DNA from: Asterias amurensis
Lineage: Eukaryota > Echinodermata > Asteroidea > Forcipulatida > Asteriidae
Length of the DNA: 64,000 nucleotides
Assembly: GCF_032118995.1 (NCBI RefSeq)
Contig: NC_092654.1
Span: 186,001-250,000 of the forward strand
Direction: 5' to 3'
Both the position numbers and the translations under genes were made by a program. The notes under the pieces were generated by a model. That model was given only the letters and a program-made list of their open reading frames with translations, was not told the DNA's origin and ran no database searches. Of the stretch, positions 36,901 to 44,396 are shown one piece after another. The stretch's first letter is position 1, and the number at the start of each line of letters is the position of its first letter.

Positions 36901-37924
36901 TGTGACACTTGTGTCCTTAACCAAGACACTTAACTGTGTGTTGTGTAACACACGTAAAATAACAATGTGCACTCATCGAAAAGAGAAGGGTTTTGCCCTG
37001 GTGTTCCAGGTTTGATTGTAAACCATTACATGGTTCTTTAAAGGAATACGTCTCGTACTTCAAACCGTCGCTCCACATACCTTGCAGGACAAAATGGCAA
37101 GCGCTTTGATACACACCTTTCCATGTGATAAAGCTGTATAAAAATCTAGTATTATTATTACTATTATTATCTTCTCCAGGTTTCAACCCAGAATGGAATC
37201 ACATCATGGAGTTCGAGATCAAATCTCCTGAGCTTGCCATGCTGCGATTTGTTGTCAACGATCGAGACAGATTGAAGGATGATTTCATTGCTCATTATGT
37301 CATCCCTATTGCCAGCATGCAACTCGGTAAGGAAGCATTCTTAGAATAAATATCAAGGAGTTTGTATCTCACTTAGCCTAAAAACATTTGTGTAATGAAT
37401 CTTTTGCAATCTTATCATTGTAAAAAGTCTGAGACTCCTTCAATTCAAACCCTCATATCTGTACAAACTCTAATGGGCGAATCCATCAAATTCCAAGTTC
37501 TCCGGTTTCTTGTCTTTGTTCAAAGTCAATAAAAAGATTACCTCAACCGTCTCAAATTAAAAAGATTTTGAAACCAGTCTTGAGACTAGGATAACATTTC
37601 ATAGCCATTCTTACTGTAATTTAGGTTTATTAGGAACCATTTCCAATAATGGTTCTTATGCTTTTTAAATCTTCTGAATGTTTAAGTTTTCAATTTACAT
37701 GTATAGTAAATGTTATTTTATGTCTAAAACCCATACCTCGATTCACTACGATACAAAGCCTAACTCTATACCCATACCTCGATTCACCGCGATGCAAAGC
37801 CTAACTCTTGAATATCTGTATTCATTTACTAACAGGATACCATCATGTGCCACTGTTTAACATGGAAGGAGATGATTTGGAACCAGCTACGCTGTTTGTT
37901 CACACTCTGATGTCTGCTCCATAG
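12979..37924 (+). CDS. PLCD: Phosphoinositide phospholipase C, delta type (21 coding exons)
   Basis: Exons: 12979-13042, 17783-17935, 18221-18455, 18909-19038, 19388-19515, 23227-23293, 24005-24089, 24723-24840, 25390-25475, 27348-27468, 27897-27982, 28135-28217, 30191-30322, 31313-31330, 34151-34241, 34826-35005, 35530-35637, 36290-36351, 36470-36590, 37180-37326, 37836-37924. Phases join to 767 residues, close to vertebrate PLCD1/3/4 (about 750-790). Order: PH, EF hands, X box, acidic linker, Y box, C2. The enzyme cleaves PIP2 to IP3 and diacylglycerol at the inner plasma membrane and is calcium-activated. Introns 3 and 11 are U12-type; intron 12 holds the exon-edge array. Exon 3 could start at an in-frame AG at 18231 instead; 18221 has the better tract and gives [13 protein letters not shown]. 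Delta 1, 3 or 4 cannot be resolved. A 3' AATAAA lies at 38621. Confidence 0.95.
13043..17782. other. PLCD intron 1 (4.7 kb)
   Basis: No exon, RNA gene or clear repeat recognised. The 101-codon frame at 15882-16187 lacks any family resemblance and is flanked by ordinary AT-rich intron sequence. Confidence 0.5.
17783..18455 (+). other. PLCD: PLCD exons 2-3: PH domain
   Basis: Residues about 22-150. Exon 2 gives the first strands ([20 protein letters not shown]); exon 3 gives [12 protein letters not shown] and the C-terminal helix [14 protein letters not shown], whose tryptophan is the hallmark PH residue. In the family this domain holds the enzyme at the membrane through PIP2 or IP3. The basic KFLKIR and NRTF positions are where PLCD1 contacts the phosphates. 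Confidence 0.9.
18456..18908 (+). other. PLCD: PLCD intron 3, U12-type
   Basis: The donor is GTATCCTTT (18456-18464), the exact consensus of GT-AG minor-spliceosome introns. The branch site TTCCTTAAC (18888-18896) is also exact and sits 13 bases before the AG (18907-18908), the short spacing required by U12 splicing. Exon phases on both sides (2 then 1) join SW as in other PLC-deltas. Confidence 0.92.
20627..21147. repeat. TTAA-ended MITE, family C, with nested palindrome (PLCD intron 5)
   Basis: Outer ends TTAAAGTCACCTGGAAAT (20627-) and ATTTCCAGGTGACTTAA (-21147) are inverted repeats with TTAA at both sides. Inside, 20797-20990 is a second large inverted repeat (GAGGCAGACTTTGCCTG against CAGGCAAAGTCTGCCTT, and ACATGTACGGACCAAGTCGT against its inverse). 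About 520 bp, no coding capacity. Probably a non-autonomous DNA transposon whose core is itself a foldback. Confidence 0.82.
22512..22999. repeat. 37-bp minisatellite, 13 copies (PLCD intron 5)
   Basis: The unit is GGGTGTTGTCCACATTGTAA followed by TGGTAATGCAGGGTTTT. Copies look identical by eye, which points to recent expansion or active homogenisation. Because 37 is not a multiple of three and the unit has no stops in three minus-strand frames, all three stay open (172-211 codons), which is an artefact of the repeat. Confidence 0.97.
23095..23168 (-). repeat. tRNA-like SINE head, truncated (PLCD intron 5)
   Basis: The minus strand carries GGGTTCAAATCCC, a Pol III B-box, preceded by CTAGTGGTAAGGAGTCTGCT, a tRNA-like A-box region. 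It lies just upstream of exon 6. No tail was recognised. Confidence 0.55.
23813..23943. repeat. 18-bp minisatellite with alternating units (PLCD intron 6)
   Basis: About seven units of GATGCCATTAAAGCCCTC alternate with AATGCCATTAAAGCCCTC, giving a 36-bp higher-order period. It lies 62 bp upstream of exon 7. The open frame through it ([12 protein letters not shown]) reflects the 18-bp period only. Confidence 0.95.
24533..24677. repeat. 145-bp foldback, family D copy 1 (PLCD intron 7)
   Basis: The left arm AGACCTTTTCGCAAATAC and on to GCATGCTAGTCTAGCTA pairs with the right arm TAGCTAGAC..GCATGCACCTCATTCAAC..TTTGCGATAAGGTCT. It lies 45 bp upstream of exon 8. A second copy lies in intron 14 of the same gene (33871-34002). 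Confidence 0.85.
24948..25200 (+). repeat. tRNA-derived SINE (PLCD intron 8)
   Basis: Starts with a tRNA-like head (CGTGGCCGAGCAGATAAGAG, A-box region; GGGTTTGAATCC, B-box at about 25013-25024). The family body follows: ACACTTGTGTCCTTAAGCAA. The same body occurs at 29864-30165, 36890-37170 and 44700-44965. Confidence 0.8.
25476..27347. other. PLCD intron 9, nothing recognised
   Basis: 1.9 kb of AT-rich sequence without recognisable exon, repeat or RNA gene. Confidence 0.5.
27983..28134 (+). other. PLCD: PLCD intron 11, U12-type
   Basis: The donor GTATCCTTT (27983-27991) and branch site TTCCTTGAC (28112-28120), 15 bases before the AG (28133-28134), match the minor-spliceosome consensus. It is only 152 bp long and lies immediately upstream of exon 12, whose 3' end was amplified. 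Confidence 0.9.
28160..29884 (+). repeat. 144-bp tandem array of a PLCD exon 3' edge plus donor, intron and SINE head
   Basis: Exon 12 is followed by 11 extra copies of its last 55 or so bases (from AGACCAAACCGC to ATCATTAAG), each with the same donor GTAAAC, the pyrimidine-rich intron start, a TTTATTTCAG acceptor-like site and the tRNA-like SINE segment GAATCCCGGTCC. CCCGGTAGAC occurs at 28301 and every 144 bp to 29741. The last unit runs into an intact SINE body at 29864, so the array arose by joining SINE head to exon at a short CGG(T/A)AGACC match and then expanding. Copies differ at only a few sites. The open frame 28281-28850 follows from a period divisible by three. Confidence 0.95.
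29864..30165 (+). repeat. tRNA-derived SINE, 3' of the array (PLCD intron 12)
   Basis: GGGTTGAAATCCCGG, then ACGCTTGTGTCCTTGAGCAA, GGGTATAAATGTGTACCTG, CGCCACGGCAGCTCGGGCTG and a TTATTGTTATTATT tail. The A-box part of the head is lost in the array junction. Its T-rich tail runs to within about 25 bp of the exon 13 acceptor and may supply its pyrimidine tract. Confidence 0.85.
30191..31330 (+). other. PLCD: PLCD exons 13-14: X/Y linker
   Basis: Residues 453-502. Exon 13 encodes [20 protein letters not shown] and a further acidic stretch ([11 protein letters not shown]), then basic RKEKK. The linker is disordered and acidic in other PLCs and restrains the active site until the enzyme binds membrane. 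It is shorter than in PLC-beta or gamma, as expected for the delta class. Confidence 0.88.
31313..31330 (+). CDS. PLCD: PLCD exon 14, candidate 18-nt microexon
   Basis: CTTTTCCTTTCACAG precedes GTC TCC AAA AAA GGA CAG, followed by GTTGGT. It would add six residues (VSKKGQ) and extend the basic run between KEKK (exon 13) and AKLKLA (exon 15), as lysine-rich stretches do in other PLC-deltas. Both neighbours meet in phase 0, so the protein is in frame with or without it. The acceptor is strong and the donor weak, which suits alternative inclusion. Confidence 0.55.
31331..34150. other. PLCD intron 14 (2.8 kb)
   Basis: Apart from the foldback at 33871-34002, no exon or RNA gene recognised. AAGCTTGTGG(A/C)TGT segments at about 31639-31675 are a small local duplication. 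The 31145-31498 frame overlaps the microexon by chance. Confidence 0.45.
33871..34002. repeat. Foldback, family D copy 2 (PLCD intron 14)
   Basis: ATAGACCTTATCGCAAATAC at the left pairs with GGGTATTTGCGAAAAGGTCTAT at the right, and the core GCATGCACCTCATTC is shared with 24533-24677. The copies differ in the middle, so they are separate insertions or old relatives. Confidence 0.82.
34291..34500. repeat. Three tandem 70-bp units (PLCD intron 15)
   Basis: TCTCTTTATATACTGTGTAC begins units at 34291, 34361 and 34431; the last unit is degenerate at its end. It starts about 50 bp downstream of the exon 15 donor. Confidence 0.95.
35274..35428. repeat. 155-bp foldback (PLCD intron 16)
   Basis: ATCAGGTGAGGTTTGTGG at the left and AAACCTCACCTGAT at the right, with inner arms GAAGTGTTGGTTTGGAG / AGAACCAACACTACTC and AGAACCACTGGTGG / TCCACCGGTTCT, form one long hairpin. 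The flank to its left (GCTTAGCA motifs, about 35160-35270) resembles sequence near 20190-20300, so a longer dispersed repeat may be involved. Confidence 0.75.
35880..36040. repeat. Paired C-rich and G-rich homopolymer tracts (PLCD intron 17)
   Basis: A C-rich tract (about 35908-35949) is followed 70 bp later by an uninterrupted G run (about 36020-36037). The two could pair with each other, and the G run could form a quadruplex. Long homopolymers are also prone to assembly error. Confidence 0.8.
36080..36262. repeat. 64-bp tandem repeat, nearly three units (PLCD intron 17)
   Basis: AACACTCCCTAGACTACCCC starts units at 36080, 36144 and 36208. It ends about 30 bp before exon 18. Confidence 0.93.
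36890..37170 (+). repeat. tRNA-derived SINE (PLCD intron 19)
   Basis: TTGAATCCCAGTTGTGACAC, TTGTGTCCTTAACCAAGACA, then a diverged body (GCAAGCGCTTTGATACACAC) and a tail of ATT repeats (37146-37170). The tail ends 9 bp before the exon 20 AG, so the element abuts the acceptor. Confidence 0.7.
37730..37811. repeat. Two 41-bp tandem units (PLCD intron 20)
   Basis: CCCATACCTCGATTCAC begins at 37730 and 37771; the units differ at a few positions. It lies directly upstream of the last exon. Confidence 0.85.
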
Positions 37925-38177
37925 ATATCTATCAATCAGTTCGAGGACTACAGGTCAGTGTATCAATGTCTAGTTCCAATCTTCAATTGAAGGATCTCAA
38001 ATAATTAGAGCAGCGTTCACTGTTTGAATCGTCAAGAACAAACCAACAGTGTTTTTTCTTCAAGCCCAAACACTCCTTACAAAACAACAAAGATTTCACA
38101 TCGTTGTACGGCACTAATAACCGGAAAGATTGAACACATCAAACAGCATTCCTGTAAAGGATGAAATGCTTGTTTGA

Positions 38178-38281
38178 TTGTTTCAAAACACATCTACAAG
38201 AGCCACTCCACATAGCTTGAGGTGGAATGTTGTTTCAAAACACATCTACAAGAGCCACTCCACATAGCTTGAGGTGGAATG
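38178..38281. repeat. Two tandem 52-bp units in the PLCD 3' UTR
   Basis: TTGTTTCAAAACACATCTAC begins at 38178 and 38230, and the units are identical. It lies about 250 bp past the PLCD stop and before the AATAAA at 38621. Confidence 0.93.
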
Positions 38282-40639
38282 TAGCAGCTCAACTTACACC
38301 AGTGTCTCACTTAGGTTTGCGGCAACACCATGTAATTATGAGAAGCTCTAATTAAAGGTCGTAAAATAGTAACACTGACAGTGTACCCAAGACTGGAGCC
38401 AGGATTTACTTGAGCCGATTACAAGTATGAAGCAAATGTTGTTAACAGAACTGGGATTTGATTAATTGCTTCATAGATGTAGAGTGGATCACCTTCTGTG
38501 TCTCTCTGTGGTTTGCCGTTAGTGTTTGTGTGGAGTTTGATCCAGATAAGAAGCTTCATCATTCCATTAATGAGGGGACATTCAAGATGACTTGTGGGTC
38601 ACAAAAAGGAACATATTAGGAATAAATAATTCCACATCAAGTGCTTCTTCAACAAATATTTTTATTATAAAGATATATAGGGACTTGTGTTTGTGCCAGT
38701 GGGTTTTATTTGTAGGCTATTTTGTCTGATGTAACATTTTTAAAGAAATTAAGCCCTTGTATATTTTGAAAGGTTTAATGGAATTTGTAATGTGGATTTT
38801 ATAATGTGGATTTGGAACTTTTTAATCAGCTTCAGTCGTGTCTTTGTTTTAAATGAGTGATTTTAGGGACTGGGTCTGAAAGAGGGGTCGTAAAACCAGT
38901 GGGGGGGGGGCTGGTGCTTCTGCGCATTTATACTGGAACAACCTACACATGCCCATGTTAAATTAATCCTTCATACTTGCTCCTGAAAATTAAGCATGAA
39001 AAAGCTATTGATATATTTGCCTTGCAGCACTGGCATAACTCATTTAATACACCAGTTTCAAATTACTTTAAAAAAACAAAATTATTAGTGATATTTTTAA
39101 GAATTCATTTCACTCCTAGGTAAAGAGAATAAGGTCGTATACTAATATAAAGCATTTTTACCAATCATGAATTGTGCAATTTTTGATACAGTTTTTAACA
39201 ACTACATTTTTTAACCTAACAAAAAATCAACTCAGCAAATTTATGAATTAAACATCTTCGTCTTTTTTTATTATTATATTTTATTACTTAAAAGTAGGTG
39301 GAATAGCAATATTTAGAAATTCTTTTTGTAACTAAATATAATAATGACAATTTGTAGTGATCAGAAACAAGACTCTCTTCTTGAGTTGTAACCTTGGCCT
39401 TAAATTCAAATGATAAAAATTGTCATTTGTGACTTTTGCAGACACTAGGTGGCAGCAGACACGCTGGGTTAATAATCCATCATGCTCAATTTGATCTATC
39501 TAAACAATGATACATTAATAACCTATCGTGCCCAAATACCACTCAATCAATACACACAGCTACCTCTGATAAAGTCACACTTCAAGCGATCAAATCATTT
39601 ATTTTTGTATCAACATTTTTTGCTGAGATATATTAGAGAGAGAAGTTGAAATTTGTGTTGAAGATTGAGTAACACAAATTACAGAGCATATTATTCCTAT
39701 TTTAAAATGTAAGTATATTGTAAAGGGTGGTTTAATTTACAGGAATTTTTTTTGCATTTTTGTTTTATTGGTGTGTATTAAGTGGTCATGGTTAAGAAAT
39801 GTATAGGTTTTTATAAAGACTTATATTTACAAGGTTATCATGTTGAAAAATTTGTATCTGAATATGCTGTAAACATCGTTAAGGCATGTTATGCTGCCAC
39901 TTTGCATGCCATGGGAGTTTGGGATGTCAAAGAAATGTTTCATATGGAAAACAGGAAAAACATTTGTGTGCTGGGCTGTTTGTTTGTTCACGATTTTACA
40001 ATTTAAAGAATTGATGATTAATCAACCGTTATTATAAAAGTAACAAAACAATAGCAATAAAACTACAAACAATAGCCAACAGTGATCAAATACAGAGGTG
40101 TTAATTTAATGAAGTATCTTGAAAGAATTTTACTAAAATTTGTGGTAAAATTTTTGATTCATTTTAATTTATAAAGATATTATTATATACATCCAAAAGG
40201 AAAATGGAATTTTAGCAAAAGAACAAAGCCCATCATGTATGAAATTTGGAAGTGGAAAAATTACGCTAGATTTTTTTGTCAACTTTGATCGTTCAAAAGT
40301 TGATCAATCAGTGACTTTCAAAATATTGAAAGTATTAGTTGCAAATAAGGAGTGAATATTCACCGAAAATTCACTTGGTTTCCATCATCCACAGTGTGTG
40401 GCTGTGGGGTTTTTGGAGTTTGAGTTGTGTTACTGTGCAGTGTACATTTTAGCCAATATCATATCTCTACATAACATTGGTTTTCTAAAATGACAGACAA
40501 TGGACAGATTGTGGTCGCTTTTTGTATCAGCGTCCTGATCTAGCTACATTGTTCTTGATATTATTATTATGTATTCAAAACAAGTATTTAACAATGGGGA
40601 GGATAATTTCACTTCCTTGTTTATATCATTCCCAAAATA

Positions 40640-40760
40640 CAATATCACAAAAGCAGGGAACCAGGACCAATTACGTGCGATTATGAACTTGGCGAGCAGA
40701 TAAATTGATTCTGCGCTATAGAAATGCGGTTGTTATTATTATTATTATTATTATTATTTT
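40640..40760 (+). repeat. SINE 3' fragment with (TTA)n
   Basis: GCGCTATAGAAATGCGGTTG followed by repeated TTA (40735-40758) is the typical tRNA-SINE 3' end (size-dependent GCGCTATA..AAATGC motif plus tail). No head was recognised. Confidence 0.55.
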
Positions 40761-43700
40761 CAGCAGTATTTGCAGCTAAGCAGTATTTTCAGCTAAGCAT
40801 TATTTTCAGCATGCATTATTTTCAGCAAGCATTATTTTCAGCTAATCAGCATTCTCCCAACTCCAATCAGAGCAAACTGATGGAAATGGTGAGCTGTTTC
40901 CCGATTCTTCTCATGAGGAACACAATTCATACAAAGATTGTTACCAAACAAATGCAGAATCAATGTTTCAAAATCCAATGAAGGAATTTGATGGGAGACA
41001 AAGATTTTAAACAAAACAAATATATACTTTTTTTTAGATTCGTTGTCTTGCTATTTTGATGAAATAAATGTATCTGCAGAGAAAAGAACATTTGAGCTTT
41101 GATCAAATCTAGTAACAATCCAACTTCCAAATGGATGATAAAGGCTTTCTTATTAAGGCTATTAAAAGTACACTGTTATAAACATGTAATAAACTGCATG
41201 AGCTAATAAAAAAAATAATGTAATATTAGAATAAAGGACCATACTTAAACCTACTTAATAAAGACAGAAAAATTGTTTAAAATACTTGACTTTATTTGTT
41301 TGAGATCTGTTCAATGGGTTATTTATTTGATCCATAAATATGTCTGTTTGATATTTCCAAAAAATCTATAACAATCGATTCTACATCACTAAAATACATA
41401 AACCATAAACAAGTATGCCCTGTTAATGTTTAGATTGATGCATTATTTAAATTCCCTGTCTCTGAAAATGAAAAAAAGAACTGGAAAAAAACTTATAATA
41501 TTCAAATGAAAATACTTTGTAAGAAAATATAATGAATGCGTTCTTCTATTGACATAGTTATTCTTAAGGGAAGTACTTTACTATTTTAATGTTGTTTTTC
41601 TTTTTGAAGGTCCCACTTTGTTCAATGTTTAGATCAATATCAACCTCAGAAAACTTCAACCAAGTTCTTGTTTTTGTAAGAATACTGTAGTGAAAAAGTT
41701 TGATGTTTTGTTAGGGATATGACGTATGGACATGGAATGCAGTAACTTAAACAGCCGGGGGGGGGGTCTTCAAATGCTGTTCTGGGGTTGGGTGGTACTG
41801 GTATGAACATTTTCAATCTCGGAACATTCCGCTTAAAACTAATTATGTTTGTTTTTAATACCTATATTGTTTTTGGACTATAACCAAACTGTAAGTGTTA
41901 TAATAGGCCTCTCCTAAGAGAGAGTGAATTGTTCAGTTATTGGTCAATGTCTGGTCTGTCTGATCTAGAAACGCGTCAACATTATTGCGTTCATCCCTCC
42001 CAACCAAACATAGTAGTAGTAAATCAAACCTTTATAAACAACATTTCCAATCGACCAAAATCAGTGGCATTGATGAATACAACAAAGGAAGTTGTGATGC
42101 TTGTTTGCAAGGGAATTACCTCGATACTTCCCAAACCTAAAGTTTGACCGACCTGTTTTTCTCTCTTCAAATATGGCTTATTGTGCGATAGTCTAACATT
42201 CAATGAAACATTGTTATGACTCGTACATGGAGTTCAGGTTAGTTCTAGCAACCTTTGAGTCTTACGATGCTGATACCATCAGTTACTAGTGGAACGAAGA
42301 CCCGGAACTGGCAACGAATAAACAGTAGTTGGTTTGAAAAATTATATAAAAATAGGGTTATTCTTGAATGTTTATTCTAACAGTGGTTTTCAGGGGTTTT
42401 ATGGTTCTGTTATCAACTAATCTCTTCTTTTTTAAGAAAGAAAAAAAATACAGAAGAAGAAAACAGTTTGAGGATAATTTTCAAATCAGAAAACCTCACT
42501 TATAAAGTTCTAGTGTTCAACATACACTAGTGACTATGCACAAAAATCCTTTACAGTCAGATTTATGCTGTTTTTTCACAGAAATTGAAGATATCGCAAG
42601 GTATGATTTTTTTTACAAGTTGTTTCGATGTTATGTCCATTAAACACTTGAAAGTAACTTTGTTCATACTGACAGTGAAGTAACCTTTCTGTGCAAAGCG
42701 AAACCAGGAAATGCTCCGTTTCTGATCTTTTTTGTGTGAGTTGCAGATTTGTATTGTTATTTTAGACTTCCTTTGACACAGCCGTGCAGCAGCCACTTAC
42801 AACACTAGACGTGATTGGGATTGCCGTTAGATGATCCAGCTGCTAAACTTCAACTGTAAGTTACCCAAATAATTGTCTTTAGGAACTGTAGTGTATAAGA
42901 GGGAGGAGTGTTTGGTCGGCATCATCATTTGCTGTATGTCCAGCATCCTCCTGAAGATGAGCAGGTTGTACAGTTAGAAATGTTACCGTGGCGATTGTTC
43001 TCAAAACTAACAAAACCCAGTAAGAGATTTATACAATCTCAATTCACCAGAATTAGTCACAAGTTGCTTTTATCAACACCATGAGTAGATTTAAATGTCA
43101 CGCAAGTATTATTTTCCATAGCATATTAATCTTTCTTCCTTTGAAGCGATTTCTCCCTTTGTAGTCAACTGAGCCAATCTCATCTGCTTATACAAAAACA
43201 AGAAGCTAAGCATGAAACAAATTCTCTGTCAAGAATAAGAGTAACACCCCTTCCCCCCCCCCCAAAAAAAAATGCAATATTCTTTATCCCTGATGCAAAA
43301 TTAACATCCATTTTAAAAAGGTAAAGTGTTAAGCAGCTATCTCGTTAACTAAGTAAGAAACTTCATGTTTAGAAATATATCTTAAAAACTTTTCCTTGTG
43401 GACTTCCTGGAAAGTAATTTTTTGAGACATCCATTAGCTTATGAAGAGTGCATTCATATCCTGCAGTTTTGTTTTACAAATGTTGACTTCCTTCAGGAAA
43501 TACTAAAAGGAATTGTGTGAAATACAAATTGAGCTTTTAAATACCTTGTATAACCTACGTTTTTAAACTAAAAACGTTGTCAATGATGGATACTTATTAT
43601 TATTCATCTATTATATTGGCTTACTACATGTACTTTGTACTCCATTGTATCACTTAAGGTTTTGAAACTATTTTCTGAAGGGTAATTCTTTAGATTTGAT

Positions 43701-43949
43701 TGTAATTGTATATTTGGTTGTTATTCCTGGTTTCGCTTTGGATTCAATCTTGGATCATGAGACTCGTTGGTAAACAAATTAATGAGAGTAATTTACAGTA
43801 GTTTGGGTCGGAGTGAAACTAAACTAGCACAATAGACTCCCTTGTATAAATACGACACATGATCTTACTCTCTTGGCTAAGGTTTTGATATTAACGTGAA
43901 ATTAAACGTTGTGCGTCAAATATGTTTCATCATCAATAACATAAACAGT

Positions 43950-44152
43950 AACTGCAACGGCAACAGCTGCACATGAGTAACGGTAACTCTGGAACCAGCA
44001 ACAACTGCAGCAGCAACAACAACTGCAACAGCGACTGCAAGAGCAACAACAACTACAGCAGCAACTGCAAGAGCAACAACAACTGCAGCAGCAACTGCAG
44101 CAGTAGCTCAACAGAAGCACCTTCGGCAGCAGCAGTAGCAACAACTGATCTT
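43950..44152. repeat. CAG/CAA-rich low-complexity tract
   Basis: Imperfect (CAR)n with GCAGCAGCAACAACAACTGC motifs. It lies about 245 bp upstream of the receptor ATG and ends near GATCTTG/GTATGT, a donor-like site, so it could be part of a 5' noncoding exon. The open frames on both strands (poly-Asn/Ser; poly-Cys/Ser) follow from the triplet composition. Confidence 0.8.
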
Positions 44153-44232
44153 GGTATGTTGACCTCCTAGTGCAGAGGCGTTATACTTTAAACACTACCC
44201 GGTCAGCATCCGGATTGTAGGTCCATGGGTTC

Positions 44233-44269
44233 TGACCCCAGATGGGTCAGGTTGACCCAGATGGGTCAA
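44233..44269. promoter_or_regulatory. Cluster of nuclear-receptor half-sites, including a palindrome
   Basis: GGGTCAGGTTGACCC (44244-44258) is an inverted repeat of GGTCA with a 3-base spacer, the exact core of estrogen-response-element type sites. Two more half-sites flank it: TGACCCC at 44233 and GGGTCA at 44264. It lies about 140 bp upstream of the receptor ATG. Function is inferred only; the sites may lie in an intron if a noncoding first exon exists. Confidence 0.3.
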
Positions 44270-44396
44270 TCTAATAGTATTTCACTCTTCAATTATGCAA
44301 CAGATTGACTCATTTCTGGGTCTCTTTGATATAAGATTTCTGTTACCCAGCAAGGTAATTTTTTACTCTTTTTTCTGCAGCCAAGATTTGACTGAA

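Larger units (their letters stand above)
36290..37924 (+). other. PLCD: PLCD exons 18-21: C2 domain and stop
   Basis: Residues 629-767. [15 protein letters not shown] starts the C2 sandwich; [32 protein letters not shown] and [13 protein letters not shown] follow the family pattern. Acidic calcium-loop positions (DPY, NDRD) are kept. The end [20 protein letters not shown] and TAG at 37922-37924 match the usual C terminus. Confidence 0.93.
37925..44380. other. PLCD 3' UTR and intergenic region
   Basis: The first 700 bp are probably PLCD 3' UTR (AATAAA at 38621-38626). The rest is AT-rich. A SINE tail fragment with a (TTA)n run lies at about 40640-40760. Homopolymers occur at 38899-38910 (G), 41757-41767 (G) and 43250-43262 (C). 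No coding exon was recognised; the frames at 39782, 40724 and 41929 have no family features. Confidence 0.5.

Noticed and set aside
43902-44170. Poly-Cys/Ser and poly-Asn/Ser frames on opposite strands
   Set aside because: Triplet low-complexity composition explains both; no signal peptide or cysteine spacing of a real toxin-like or defensin-like peptide.
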